64,000 bases of DNA from Rahnella sp. AA (GCF_002834385.1 NZ_PITQ01000003.1:248001-312000), one strand, 5' to 3'; positions 44,595 through 52,816 are shown, counted from the stretch's first letter. Numbers and translations are program-made. Notes: generated by a model from the letters alone, not told the origin.

Positions 44595-44711
44595 TTTTCT
44601 TCCGTAGCTCACGTGCATTAACCGGCAGCCTGTTTGTAATAGCATAAGCGGGAAATTTTATATCAGGCAGCAAGCAACAGATTGCGGTCGTCTTTTTCGG
44701 GCATCATCAGC

Positions 44712-45563
44712 ATGGTTCGTAAAATAAAAGTGACTCCAGGGATAGGGACCATTTCTCTGCTTATTCAGCATAGTGAACTTTTTATTCACGACATTTATAT
44801 TAATAAGCCACAACTGGTTCTCATTCAGAATGGAAGCCTTTCAATTACCTGCCAGGAGCAGATGGTCACGCTGCAATCTGGAGAAATGCTGGTACTCAAC
44901 AGTGGACAAACGCTGAGCCTCACGCACCACTTATCCGAAAATGGCCCTTTCAGCTGCGCCATCATGGCATGGGATCATCAGCTTCTGGGCGATGCCGGGC
45001 TCCATGCCACCGGGTTTAGCCCACCCCTTATCGCTGTTGATACCCTGCAGGTCATCCCGCATATTCCCAGCGCTTTTAAACAAAGTTTCACCGATACTCA
45101 CACCGCCATTCTCTGGCATCACGGCCTGCCCGCCCCCATAACCCGCCACCGGATGCTCGAACAGCTATTGTGGTTATCACAGCTCGGTGTGCGTTATTCC
45201 CTTCAACACACTGAAAGCGTGACACAGCAGGTTCGTGAGTTATTAATCAATAATTTGCATAAATCGTTTACAGCGGCCGAAGTCGCTGAGCATCTGATGA
45301 TGAATGAAGTCATGCTGCGCAGGCGCCTGGCGGCGGAAAACTGCGTTCTGAGAAATCTTATGATTGATGTCCGCATGACACACGCCCTGCGATTGTTACA
45401 GTGCACCGATCTGGCGATTTCACATATTGCGCATCAGGTAGGTTACGAAAGTGGCTCACGCTTTGCCGAGCGTTTCCGGAAACGTTTTGGATTCGCCCCC
45501 ACGGCAATTCGTGGTCACCTGCGTCCCCTTTCAGCCCCGGTTTCTGTCTCAATTAATGAGTGA
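44712..45563 (+). CDS. AraC family transcriptional regulator
   Basis: Regulator of 283 residues. An N-terminal beta-rich sensing domain (QLVLIQNGSLSITC, VTLQSGEMLVLNSGQ) is followed by the AraC-type double helix-turn-helix at about 185-275: FTAAEVAEHLMMNEVMLRRRLAAENC, then LAISHIAHQVGYESGSRFAERFRKRFGFAPTAIRGH. The overall plan resembles GadX/GadW/EnvY-type regulators, but I would not assign one. The ATG at 44712 is the first good Met; a TTG 30 bases upstream is also possible and neither has a strong ribosome site. Its targets are unknown. Confidence 0.85.
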   Translation: MVRKIKVTPGIGTISLLIQHSELFIHDIYINKPQLVLIQNGSLSITCQEQMVTLQSGEMLVLNSGQTLSLTHHLSENGPFSCAIMAWDHQLLGDAGLHATGFSPPLIAVDTLQVIPHIPSAFKQSFTDTHTAILWHHGLPAPITRHRMLEQLLWLSQLGVRYSLQHTESVTQQVRELLINNLHKSFTAAEVAEHLMMNEVMLRRRLAAENCVLRNLMIDVRMTHALRLLQCTDLAISHIAHQVGYESGSRFAERFRKRFGFAPTAIRGHLRPLSAPVSVSINE

Positions 45564-45684
45564 TAACAATTCACGCCAAAGCGAAACAACATAAAACCTT
45601 GAGTAACATCACACTATAATTGATTACCAGATGTTAACGGAATATCATACACGCCGTCATTTTATCTGTAGTCAGGGGTTGGAA

Positions 45685-45861
45685 GTGCACGTTTGGTGGG
45701 AAGTGATTAAGACGATTTACTGGGGTGGACTGGGTATTGCGGTATTGGTAACACTGCTGGTAAGCCGGGATACGATTAAAATAAGACTGCTGACTTCCGG
45801 CATCATCGGGTTTACCTGGCCAATGAGCCTTCCGGTGGTCCTCCTGTTTTCCCTGTTCTGA
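45685..45861 (+). CDS. GhoT/OrtT family membrane toxin-like protein
   Basis: Small protein of 58 residues with two hydrophobic segments. The C-terminal part IRLLTSGIIGFTWPMSLPVVLLFSLF is nearly identical to the GhoT/OrtT end (TWPMSLPVALLFSLF), the diagnostic feature of these membrane-lytic toxins. A GTG start at 45685 is preferred: it gives the usual 57-58 residues and has AGGGG upstream; the longer ATG frame (45631) adds an atypical leader. No GhoS-like antitoxin gene is adjacent, which is closer to OrtT, an orphan toxin linked to stringent response. A hairpin follows. Confidence 0.8.
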   Translation: MHVWWEVIKTIYWGGLGIAVLVTLLVSRDTIKIRLLTSGIIGFTWPMSLPVVLLFSLF

Positions 45862-45888
45862 GCAATACGGCATGATCGTCGCATAAAA

Positions 45889-45909
45889 AACCCGGCGTTT
45901 AACCGGGTT
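45889..45909 (-). terminator. Terminator between the GhoT-like gene and yqaE
   Basis: AACCCGG and CCGGGTT around a 7-base loop are followed by TTTTTTATG on the minus strand, so it mainly ends yqaE transcription. Confidence 0.8.
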
Positions 45910-45932
45910 CCGATAACTGTATCTGTGCGCCG

Positions 45933-46091
45933 TTATTTGCGGGTCTGTACCCAAAAACCGTGAATTAGACCCGGCAGATAACCACAGAGCGTCAGAATGA
46001 TATTGAGCAGGAAGGCCCAGCCAAAACCGTTGCCGATCAGCACACCCAGCGGTGGCACCAGAATGGTGATCAATACTCTCCAGAATCCCAT
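45933..46091 (-). CDS. yqaE: YqaE/Pmp3 family membrane protein
   Basis: Very small inner-membrane protein of 52 residues (MGFWRVLITILVPPLGVLIG to HGFWVQTRK), nearly the same as E. coli YqaE. Two hydrophobic segments and the PPLGV and GWAFLLNIILTLCGYLPGLIH motifs define the Pmp3/UPF0057 family, linked to membrane potential and stress tolerance. GGGAGAG lies just before the ATG, and a terminator follows 24 bp past the stop. It is easily missed because it is so short. Confidence 0.93.
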   Translation of the reverse strand: MGFWRVLITILVPPLGVLIGNGFGWAFLLNIILTLCGYLPGLIHGFWVQTRK

Positions 46092-46161
46092 TTTACTCTC
46101 CCTTTGATTATCATTGAGTTAATGATAGCTCAGCAGGATCACAACGGGCATCAGATGAAAC

Positions 46162-46416
46162 CTAATTGATCAGCTCGAGCATAATCTCAACGTCACGACG
46201 CGTTTTCTCCAGCAACTCGACGTCCCCGCTTTTGTATTCAGCATCGCTCACCTGGTGGATTTGGCGCATTTGCCATCTCACCTGATTTTTTTGTTCCTCC
46301 GTCATACTCCGGCACATCACAATGATAAAATTGCGCAGCATCAGATGTTGCATGGCCGTTTCTTCAGCGTGCTTGTTGACCGACATGACCAAATCTATAA
46401 CATGTTTTTCTGCCAT
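46162..46416 (-). CDS. Hypothetical protein, 84 residues
   Basis: Charged, helical protein (MAEKHVIDLVMSVNKHAEET) with Met- and Gln-rich middle and a Glu-rich end (VELLEKTRRDVEIMLELIN). AGGA precedes the ATG at good spacing, which supports real translation. No signal peptide, membrane segment or known motif is seen. It is leftward, behind yqaE on the same strand with a 70-bp gap. I do not recognise it. Confidence 0.6.
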   Translation of the reverse strand: MAEKHVIDLVMSVNKHAEETAMQHLMLRNFIIVMCRSMTEEQKNQVRWQMRQIHQVSDAEYKSGDVELLEKTRRDVEIMLELIN

Positions 46417-46545
46417 TGCAGGTTCCTGCTGGAGTGAGAAAGTCAGTCCGGTCAGACTAGCATGTGGCGTCTGTCGTTAAAGACGACAGTTGATGAGATT
46501 TAACCCGCTATTTCGGCGTCTAGAATACCCACGGACACACCTGAT

Positions 46546-46983
46546 ATGTTTTCCACCGATCATGTTTTTCAACGTCTGGCCTTATCCCCGTTCCGCCAGC
46601 GCTTCCATCTTGGCCCCCGGGAGTATCTTTATTGCCAAACCAAAGGCCCGGATACCCTCAGTCAGCACGCCGCTGATTTTATCGCCCGCAGGCTCGCCCC
46701 GGCGGAGCCGGAACACGACGGAAAGCAGACCCCAATGCGCGGGCACCCTGTTTTTATTGCACAACATGCGACAGCGACCTGCTGCCGGGGATGTCTGGAG
46801 AAATGGCATCAAATCCCCGCCCATGCCGAAATGACAAAAATGCAGCAAGATTATGCGGTTGCAGTGATCATGCGCTGGTTAAATCTTGAAATGCAGCGCC
46901 CCGCACCGGCCACTAAGCCGCAGAAATTACAGCAAAAAAGACCGGCTAAGCCGGATGAAGCACAACAGTTAGATCTGTTGTAA
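46546..46983 (+). CDS. DUF4186 family protein
   Basis: Protein of 145 residues. FQRLALSPFRQRFHLGPREYLY, FIARRLAPAEPEHDGKQTPMRGHPVFIAQHATATCCRGCLEKWH and AVAVIMRWLN are hallmark DUF4186 segments, with a conserved His plus the CCRGC cysteines that could bind metal. After about residue 115 comes a Lys/Pro/Gln-rich tail (ATKPQKLQQKRPAKPDEA) that is probably disordered. Function is unknown. Confidence 0.8.
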   Translation: MFSTDHVFQRLALSPFRQRFHLGPREYLYCQTKGPDTLSQHAADFIARRLAPAEPEHDGKQTPMRGHPVFIAQHATATCCRGCLEKWHQIPAHAEMTKMQQDYAVAVIMRWLNLEMQRPAPATKPQKLQQKRPAKPDEAQQLDLL

Positions 46984-47218
46984 GAGGTATGTCACAGTCA
47001 TTAAAAAATAAAAGGTGACTTTCATCACAATTCCCCTGTATTTAGATATCTATACCGCGTCGTACTCTATAATTTTAAAAATATAATAAATGCGCCGGGC
47101 AACCGCCAGCACACCCTTTTCTTGTTATTTTTTTGCAGTCTTTCAGATGAGCTTTCCAGGTGAAACGAGTTTTACACTTGTTGTCAGGATCATTATCCCG
47201 TTGGGAAAAGGAGGATGC

Positions 47219-47494
47219 ATGTCTGAATATCATTATTTACTGGTTGGCGGAAGCCGCAACGGGCAACGCCATATTGATAAATGCCATCAGTTTTCATTGT
47301 GTTTTTGGGAAGATGTATCACAAAACGCAGAGCGTGAATTTTACGGTAAGCAAAATGAGCGCTACAAAGTCAATCCGGAAAAAGGAGCAGACGGGAACTG
47401 GTATCTCGTTGGCTATTGTGGGAATTGTTCAAAAATCAAGGCTGATGAACTGTCCACCCAGGCGCTTACTCAGCACGTGAAGCCCCTGATGTGA
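47219..47494 (+). CDS. Hypothetical protein, 91 residues
   Basis: MSEYHYLLVGGSRNGQRHIDK start with AAGGAGG just upstream, one of the best ribosome sites in the window, so translation is very likely from 47219 despite the longer open frame. A CGNC pair (GYCGNCSKI) and another Cys (DKCHQF) could bind metal. A perfect terminator follows at 47520-47546. I do not recognise the family. Confidence 0.7.
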   Translation: MSEYHYLLVGGSRNGQRHIDKCHQFSLCFWEDVSQNAEREFYGKQNERYKVNPEKGADGNWYLVGYCGNCSKIKADELSTQALTQHVKPLM

Positions 47495-47519
47495 CATCGT
47501 GAACAGGATTCAAACCCGT

Positions 47520-47546
47520 AAACCCCGCCACTAACGCGGGGTTTTT
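47520..47546 (+). terminator. Terminator after the 91-residue gene
   Basis: AAACCCCGC and complement around CACTAAC, with the 3' arm running into TTTTT. Confidence 0.88.
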
Positions 47547-47581
47547 GCTTTACCGGCCCGGCAGCGTGTTTGCCCGGGAAA

Positions 47582-47851
47582 TCAGGCAGCCATGCCCTGA
47601 ATGTTTCTGGCAAAAAAGGCGACGTGCCCGCCCAGCGTAAAATGCGCCTCGTGGTGTCCCAGACGCCCGAGCGGGGCGATACGGACTATTTCCCCTTCAA
47701 ATTCACCATCATGAATACTGGTAATCGCCACATCGAGCTGATAACTGGCCGGATGCACGCCGACCGGAAACGTCAGTAGCTTAACCCGATCACCGACCTG
47801 AAAACGGGTAAGCAACGGCAGAGGTGCCTGTTCAAACAGATCCTGATCCAT
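47582..47851 (-). CDS. Hypothetical protein, 89 residues
   Basis: Protein predicted to be mostly strands: FQVGDRVKLLTFPVGVHPASYQLDVAITSIHDGEFEGEIVRIAPLG. The GD-V-L start resembles an SH3-like or hypervariable beta-barrel, but this is only a guess from pattern. GGAGTC precedes the ATG. It is leftward and convergent with the preceding gene. Not recognised. Confidence 0.55.
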   Translation of the reverse strand: MDQDLFEQAPLPLLTRFQVGDRVKLLTFPVGVHPASYQLDVAITSIHDGEFEGEIVRIAPLGRLGHHEAHFTLGGHVAFFARNIQGMAA

Positions 47852-48001
47852 ATGTGACTCCTTGTTTTCCAGTGGGATTCATTAGAGGATAGAATATGTT
47901 GCAGCGTCCTGCCGGATACCGGCGTGAAGCACTTCTCTCTTTCGATATTTTTATAAAAAACACGTTCAACATTTTCCAAAAACACACCATAAGGATCTCG
48001 C

Positions 48002-48202
48002 GTGAAGAAATTAACGCCACAGCAATGCATCATACTGACCGGGTTTACCGGCATTCTGCATGGCGAATTTGAATGGTTTCACGAGGACTTAGAAAAACGG
48101 CTTGGACGTGAGGTGCAAACTTCAGAATTGGGGTATCCGGAGTTTATGCAAGAGTGCCGCGTTCTGTACGAAGAAGACTTTGGCAATCTGATGCCCGACT
48201 AA
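48002..48202 (+). CDS. Hypothetical small acidic protein, 66 residues
   Basis: Starts at GTG with AAGGA upstream: MKKLTPQQCIILTGFTGILHGEFEWFHEDLEKRLGREVQ. The acidic helical end (CRVLYEEDFGNLMPD) is notable. Similar short proteins occur in enterobacterial genomes and prophages, but I recall no function. A strong terminator hairpin follows 7 bp past the stop. Confidence 0.65.
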   Translation: MKKLTPQQCIILTGFTGILHGEFEWFHEDLEKRLGREVQTSELGYPEFMQECRVLYEEDFGNLMPD

Positions 48203-48209
48203 AAATAAA

Positions 48210-48242
48210 AGGCCGGGCAAACTGACATCATTTGCCCGGCCT
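48210..48242 (+). terminator. Terminator after the 66-residue gene
   Basis: AGGCCGGGCAAA and complement make a 12-bp stem with a 9-base loop. The upstream flank is A-rich, which also makes a T-run on the other strand for the convergent small gene. Confidence 0.8.
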
Positions 48243-48269
48243 CTGACGCCCGGAAGACCCTAACTCACG

Positions 48270-48443
48270 CTAAGGTTTTACGATACCACGGATAAAATGC
48301 TCATTTACTCTGATCACATTCCCCGTTTCTACGTTAATAACCTGGTACTGCACCGGCGTAACATCATCCAGAACAGCAATAACTTCAAACAAACCTGGTG
48401 TAAAAGTAAGCGTGACAAAAACGCCAACAGGATAGACAGCCAT
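48270..48443 (-). CDS. Hypothetical protein, 57 residues
   Basis: Frame MAVYPVGVFVTLTFTPGLFEVIAVLD to FIRGIVKP, with AAGGAT 8 bases before the ATG. The alternating hydrophobic pattern suggests a small beta-rich domain (VTPVQYQVINVETGNVIRVNEHF). It is convergent with the 66-residue gene and shares the terminator region. Not recognised, but the ribosome site, strand composition and terminator support a real gene. Confidence 0.6.
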   Translation of the reverse strand: MAVYPVGVFVTLTFTPGLFEVIAVLDDVTPVQYQVINVETGNVIRVNEHFIRGIVKP

Positions 48444-48775
48444 AATTTTATCCTTACAATCAAACTCTTATAATTTACTTCCTTTTCCCCCAAAAGTGAC
48501 AATATGCTTCACATTAATCACCCTGAGTTATTTCGTTGTATACATTAATCACTCTGGATGAATGTTACATAAAAGAAGTAGATATAACGTATAAAATGAA
48601 GCGGGCAGCTGAAAATCAGACAACTCTGACAGACGCACAAAAAACATAATTAAATTTTACAATCTTCTTGCATCCGCATGACGTTCAGCCCGCATAACCG
48701 CCCCGCAGTCCCTTGTTTTCGGAATAATTTCAGTTAAAAATATAAATCCATTTTGTTGCATTGAGAGCCCACGCT
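48444..48775. other. Intergenic region before the acetyltransferase gene
   Basis: AT-rich, about 330 bp, with no frame, repeat or hairpin I would call. It probably holds promoters for the flanking divergent genes. Confidence 0.5.
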
Positions 48776-49240
48776 GTGAGTGCCCAGATTTTTGAAACCG
48801 ATGTCACACACCCGCATCTGACACGTCTTATTGCTGAGCTGGATGCTTACCAATACCCGCTCTATCCGCCCGAGTCTTTTCAGGGGATTGACATCACTGA
48901 ACTCAATGAAGGTGAGATCACCTGTTTTATGGCGCGCGTGGACGATGACTGGGCGGGCTGTGCCTGCCTTTTTATCACGAAGCATGGTATTGCAGAGATG
49001 AAGCGGGTTTACGTCAACCCGTTGTTTCGCGGGCAAGGTATCGCATCACTGCTGATTGCCGCAATGGAAAAGAAACTGAAAGCGTTGGGATACAAAGAGT
49101 TATTTCTGGAAACCGGCGTATTTCAGGAAAAAGCCATCACGCTTTATGAAAAGCTCGGTTATTCGCGCACTGAAGCTTTCGGCGATTATTTGCTGGCACC
49201 CGACCCACTGAGCGTCTATATGATGAAATCGGTCAGATAG
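48776..49240 (+). CDS. GNAT family N-acetyltransferase
   Basis: Acetyl-CoA-dependent acetyltransferase of about 154 residues. Motif A is MKRVYVNPLFRGQGIASLLIAAMEKKLKALGYKELFLETG, with the acetyl-CoA loop RGQGIA; motif B follows in EKAITLYEKLGYSRTEAF. The substrate is unknown. Start codon is unclear: GTG at 48776 (MSAQIFETDV) is preferred by N-terminal length, but a TTG at 48761 is also open and neither has a good ribosome site. Confidence 0.88.
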   Translation: MSAQIFETDVTHPHLTRLIAELDAYQYPLYPPESFQGIDITELNEGEITCFMARVDDDWAGCACLFITKHGIAEMKRVYVNPLFRGQGIASLLIAAMEKKLKALGYKELFLETGVFQEKAITLYEKLGYSRTEAFGDYLLAPDPLSVYMMKSVR

Positions 49241-49320
49241 TAACGGGGAAACGTCGGACACAACGAAGAGATCTCCATAACGCTGCCGTATGACAGTGTT
49301 ATGGAGACGCGAAAAGCCTT

Positions 49321-49560
49321 TTACATCAGTATGTTGCTTTTCGTTGCAGAGACATCATTAGAGGGAATAACCCATTTTTTGAACGTGATAACAAAGAATT
49401 CTTTGCCTCGGGTGATTTTCGCACCACGGTCACCACATTCCAGCGCAAGTTTGAAAAACTCATCGCTATTAATATCAAAAGCCAGCTCGACTTTTTTCAC
49501 TATACCGGAATTAAGCAGGTCTTCGGCTTCGTGCAATGATTTGGCCTGAATGACTGACAT
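49321..49560 (-). CDS. Hypothetical protein, 79 residues
   Basis: MSVIQAKSLHEAEDLLNSGIVKKVELAFDINSDEFFKLALECGDRGAKITRGKEFFVITFKKW has GAGG before the ATG. The pattern looks like a small alpha/beta fold. No motif gives a function. It lies between the acetyltransferase and bestrophin genes. Confidence 0.6.
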   Translation of the reverse strand: MSVIQAKSLHEAEDLLNSGIVKKVELAFDINSDEFFKLALECGDRGAKITRGKEFFVITFKKWVIPSNDVSATKSNILM

Positions 49561-49704
49561 AAATACCTCGTGATAACGGAAGGGAGTTGTATTTGCCCCA
49601 ACATGCTATTTCACTTTTGTTTCGTAATTATGACAGTCTCGTGAACCTTAGGAATATTGCCACTTCAAAGCACAAAATTTCCTCTTTGTATGCGCCAGAT
49701 CACA

Positions 49705-50610
49705 CTATGTAAGACGAAAGCGCGGGTCTGGCATCGGAGTATCCGGCAACTGAGTCTGGTTGTTCATTTCACGCAAATTGATTTCAATATTGGTGCACAT
49801 GGCATCCAGCGGCAGATGGTTATTAGCAAGCCCGAACGGCATTTCAAGTTCTTCTGCCAGCGTATCCAGCGACAGGAAACTGTAGGAAATAAACCCCGAT
49901 ACCAGCAGTGTCATGTAATGCAAATCCACCACCAGCGCGAATGGCAGCAGGCTACAGAACAAGTACACCGTGCGGTGCAGCAGCAGGCCATATGCAAACG
50001 GGATCGGCATACTCACGATACGCTCACACCCGCCCACCACCTGTGAAAGCTGCAACAGCGTGGTATCCATGTGGGTATAGACGATATCGGACAACTCACC
50101 GCTGCGGCGTTTCTCCGCCAGCCATTGTGACAGGCGCAACTGCACCATATTGGTTGGCGCACGTCGCGAAAGAATATCCTCCGCATCCTCACCCAGCAAA
50201 CGCTCGAGATCAGGCCGGGGCTCGCTGTGGCGCAGCTGATGTTTAAGGCTGTAACAAAAAGCCAGCAGCAAGGCGGTAACACGCTGTGCCTCGCCCGGGC
50301 AGATTGCCATAATCTGGCTTTGCAATGTCCGGCAGGCAATCAGCAACCCGCCCCACAACTGCCGGGCCTCGATATAACGCGAATACGCGACGCTGTTACG
50401 GAAACCCAGGAAGATCGCGATCGACACACCGAGCAGGCTGAAAGGGGCCAGCGTTAGTTTGACGCCCAGCGTCTCATACCAGGGAAGACTGAGAATGGCG
50501 GCAAGTGACATCAGCAAGTTCAGACTCAATCGGAACAGAATGCTGGGCAGGACAGAGCCATGCCAGGCGAACAAACGCAAGAACCAGTGACGTGGAGGAC
50601 GGATTATCAT
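49705..50610 (-). CDS. Bestrophin family membrane protein
   Basis: Inner-membrane protein of 301 residues in the bestrophin/UPF0187 family (E. coli YneE type), likely an ion channel. MIIRPPRHWFLRLFAWHGSVLPSILFRL, the PFSLLGVSIAIFLGFRNSVAYSRYIEARQLWG segment and the late SFLSLDTLAEELEMPFGLANNHLPLDAM segment are family hallmarks. The start at 50610 fits the family; the longer frame adds 22 residues with no support. It is the last clearly chromosomal gene before the prophage. Confidence 0.9.
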   Translation of the reverse strand: MIIRPPRHWFLRLFAWHGSVLPSILFRLSLNLLMSLAAILSLPWYETLGVKLTLAPFSLLGVSIAIFLGFRNSVAYSRYIEARQLWGGLLIACRTLQSQIMAICPGEAQRVTALLLAFCYSLKHQLRHSEPRPDLERLLGEDAEDILSRRAPTNMVQLRLSQWLAEKRRSGELSDIVYTHMDTTLLQLSQVVGGCERIVSMPIPFAYGLLLHRTVYLFCSLLPFALVVDLHYMTLLVSGFISYSFLSLDTLAEELEMPFGLANNHLPLDAMCTNIEINLREMNNQTQLPDTPMPDPRFRLT

Positions 50611-51008
50611 TTTGAGCAGGTGCTTTATGCAGGTGAAGCGATTTTTTTTGCGATTTTGGCAAATAAACCTGCACATGCAAAGGACAATTTTGTGACATTG
50701 GTAACATTTATTTTGAAATCCGCTGTTTTACGTTACATCCGCGAATTTCCGGGGGAGATGCCTGAGATACGTCACTGCCTCTCCTCCCTAAAAGCAAGGT
50801 GCGGTGGTTTTCACCCGTGGAATTGATCTATCTGGGAAGAAAATACTACACCGACATGTTCATCATATGAGGATTAACTTTCTGAAAATAAAGAATAACT
50901 AGTAAGAGCAGGTAGAATACAGACGATTAACGCGAGCCAACATTCAAAGCAGGATAGAGAATGTAAGTTCGCGTTAATTTTTTGCCCCATCCATGCCCCA
51001 TTAGATTT
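50611..51008. other. Chromosome-prophage junction region
   Basis: A 400-bp non-coding stretch between the bestrophin gene and the first leftward prophage-side gene. It contains a strong nested hairpin with a T-run at 50926-50983. The attachment site probably lies here, but without the other end of the prophage no direct repeat can be found. Exact border unknown. Confidence 0.5.
50926..50983 (+). ncRNA. Nested hairpin with T-run, possible small RNA 3' end or terminator
   Basis: Outer stem ATTAACGCGA with TCGCGTTAAT and inner stem ACATTC with GAATGT, ending in TTTTTT, reads as a rho-independent terminator on the plus strand. No plus-strand gene precedes it: the nearest upstream gene, the bestrophin, is leftward. 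It could therefore be the tail of a small RNA or a leftover of the integration site. Confidence 0.4.
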
Positions 51009-51269
51009 TCACTCCCCCTTCAACACGAACGCATCCATGTTGTCGGCGTCCTTTTGCTGATCGCCTATCATGACAAGCAACGTCATCCCTTCCCTAAGCG
51101 ACACCGGTCGCTCAACAACAAATCCGAACCAGTTATCGTAAGCCTGTCCTAACCAATAGCCGCCGCCGTGCTCCTTCAGTCTCTGAAAGAACACGTATGT
51201 CCCCGGTCTGATGTGACTTCGCGTCTCCCCGCGATACACCACATCATAATTTGAGTTTTTGCTGCTCAT
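51009..51269 (-). CDS. Hypothetical protein at the prophage edge, 86 residues
   Basis: MSSKNSNYDVVYRGETRSHIRPGTYVFFQRLKEHGGGYWLGQAYDNWFGFVVERPVSL is rich in aromatic residues and strands and could be a small SH3-like domain. The rest (EGMTLLVMIGDQQKDADNMDAFVLKGE) is polar. It lies downstream of the tail-fibre chaperone on the same strand, at the usual place for conversion genes. Not recognised; it could be host or phage. Confidence 0.55.
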   Translation of the reverse strand: MSSKNSNYDVVYRGETRSHIRPGTYVFFQRLKEHGGGYWLGQAYDNWFGFVVERPVSLREGMTLLVMIGDQQKDADNMDAFVLKGE

Positions 51270-51382
51270 AAATCACCCCGCAAAATACTGTATGTATAAA
51301 CAGTATAATCATGATGCGTTTTAGTTGTGAAGGGCTGATCTGGGAGAAAATCTTAGAGGGCTGATCTAGAAGAGAAGAAAGT

Positions 51383-51823
51383 TTACGAGCCTGTTTGAAC
51401 TGTCGGCAACACAGGCCAGGTGATATCCGGGGCGGTCGATAGATCGAGGCGATTAAGCGCTACGCGGTACTGTTTCCATTTTTTGAGCAATGCCGTTTCG
51501 TCGTCCGTAGCTTCATCGAGATCAACAGCATCCTGCAGAGGTGCAATCGTAATAGTCGCTGCGGCCATCAGCTCATCACGCTGAGAAATGGCAGGCGAGA
51601 GGTAGTCAACTGGCGGAATGATGCCAGTCTCTACCCAGTTACCACCTGCCCACTCACCTTCAGCGTTGCGTGTGGCTCCTTGGTACTGAGCATTATAGTA
51701 GCCGTCTCCCACCAGATCTTTCGTCCAGTTAGTTGGCAGGTCTTCACCACTTAACCCAACGATAAAATCATTAATAAAAAAACCACCATTATCCAGTTTA
51801 TTTAATTTGGTCATATTATCCAT
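51383..51823 (-). CDS. Tail fibre assembly protein (Tfa-like)
   Basis: Chaperone-like protein of 146 residues following the fibre gene, as in lambda-like and Mu-like phages. YYNAQYQGATRNAEGEWAGGNWVETGIIPP and the C-terminal half AISQRDELMAAATITIAPLQDAVDLDEATDDETALLKKWKQYRVALNRLDLS are the usual tail fibre assembly pattern. It begins 15 bp after the fibre gene ends. It would help fold or trimerise the fibre tip. Confidence 0.85.
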   Translation of the reverse strand: MDNMTKLNKLDNGGFFINDFIVGLSGEDLPTNWTKDLVGDGYYNAQYQGATRNAEGEWAGGNWVETGIIPPVDYLSPAISQRDELMAAATITIAPLQDAVDLDEATDDETALLKKWKQYRVALNRLDLSTAPDITWPVLPTVQTGS

Positions 51824-51838
51824 GAGGAAAGATCTCAG

Positions 51839-52759
51839 TTAATTGAGCGTGTAACAAAGGTTAGCAATGACCCCATTCCCGCCAGCCGGGGATGCTAATT
51901 TCACTTCTCCAGCCGAATTTACATAAATTGATGTGGCGTTCAATGGAAGCCCAACGGACGGAGCAAATCTATTTCCGTTCGGTGCAAGATTCGTTGGGAT
52001 GTTAAATAATGTTGTTCCGGATGCCTGGGTTCCGTTTGCTAAGTTCACTTCGATATAAACCAGTCCGTTCATTTTTCGATACGCGGTTCGCCCGCCCGCG
52101 CCCGAGTTATTTGCCCAGCCATTTATTGGCGTCGGCGAAACCCATGATGTTGTAGCCAGGGTAGTGTCGTTATAGGTATTTGAGAGTGTTGCAGCCTTTG
52201 AATAAACATCCAAAGCAGCCTGTGCATCGACTTGTGTTTTGCCCCCAGTCCCTCCTTGAGCAATGCTTAATGCCGTAGTCAGTCCAGACAATGAAGTGAT
52301 ATCACTGTTTGCTCCTTTTGCCGCTTTGTTACCAATCGCTGTTGTGTTTGTTGATATTTGGATTGCGATGCTATTCCACGATGGTCCCGTGAATGTTGAC
52401 CCGTCCGGCAGAGTAACCGTGATGTTCCCTGCACTGCTGTAAACTGCTTGCCAGTTTGCCTTATCCAGATTGAGGCCACGAATGGCCTTTGCCACATCTG
52501 CGGCCACCTGCGCGGTGATACCGACCAACGTTGCATTTGGTACCGCCGTCCACGCAAGACCTGATGCGGTCGGGCCACCATAGTTTTGAGTGAGCGTAAG
52601 TGAGGTTGCGGATTCAATAGACTTAACACCGAGCGTATAAGTCACTCCGCCGACGATAACGACAATGAAATCCCCAACCTTTAAATCTGTCGTGAATGCA
52701 GTGCCGGTACCGACTGCTGTTGCTGAATTATTGGTTAACGCTATTGTGCCTGCTGACAT
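51839..52759 (-). CDS. Phage tail fibre protein
   Basis: Side tail fibre of 306 residues. The N-terminal domain (SAGTIALTNNSATAVGTGTAFTTDLKVGDFIVV) is a known fibre attachment-type beta domain. The repeat-like core KGANSDITSLSGLTTALSIAQGGTGGKT is a typical fibre segment, and the C-terminus is Gly/Asn-rich. GGAG precedes the ATG. The protein is short compared with lambda Stf, so it may be one of several host-range modules. Confidence 0.88.
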   Translation of the reverse strand: MSAGTIALTNNSATAVGTGTAFTTDLKVGDFIVVIVGGVTYTLGVKSIESATSLTLTQNYGGPTASGLAWTAVPNATLVGITAQVAADVAKAIRGLNLDKANWQAVYSSAGNITVTLPDGSTFTGPSWNSIAIQISTNTTAIGNKAAKGANSDITSLSGLTTALSIAQGGTGGKTQVDAQAALDVYSKAATLSNTYNDTTLATTSWVSPTPINGWANNSGAGGRTAYRKMNGLVYIEVNLANGTQASGTTLFNIPTNLAPNGNRFAPSVGLPLNATSIYVNSAGEVKLASPAGGNGVIANLCYTLN

Positions 52760-52778
52760 GCTTTTCTCCGGACATAAA

Positions 52779-52798
52779 AAACCCGCCGGAGCGGGTTT
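52779..52798 (-). terminator. Terminator after the Cor-like gene
   Basis: AAACCCGC and complement around CGGA, 18 bp past the Cor-like stop, with T-rich flank on the minus strand. Confidence 0.78.
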
Positions 52799-52816
52799 AG
52801 TATGGATTTGGTGTGG

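Noticed and set aside
45634-45954. Leftward frame of 106 codons over the GhoT-like gene
   Set aside because: Antisense to the conserved GhoT/OrtT C-terminus and crosses the terminator and the end of yqaE.
50611-51008. A defined attachment site for the prophage
   Set aside because: Only one end of the prophage is in the window, so no direct repeat can be matched; any core sequence would be invented.
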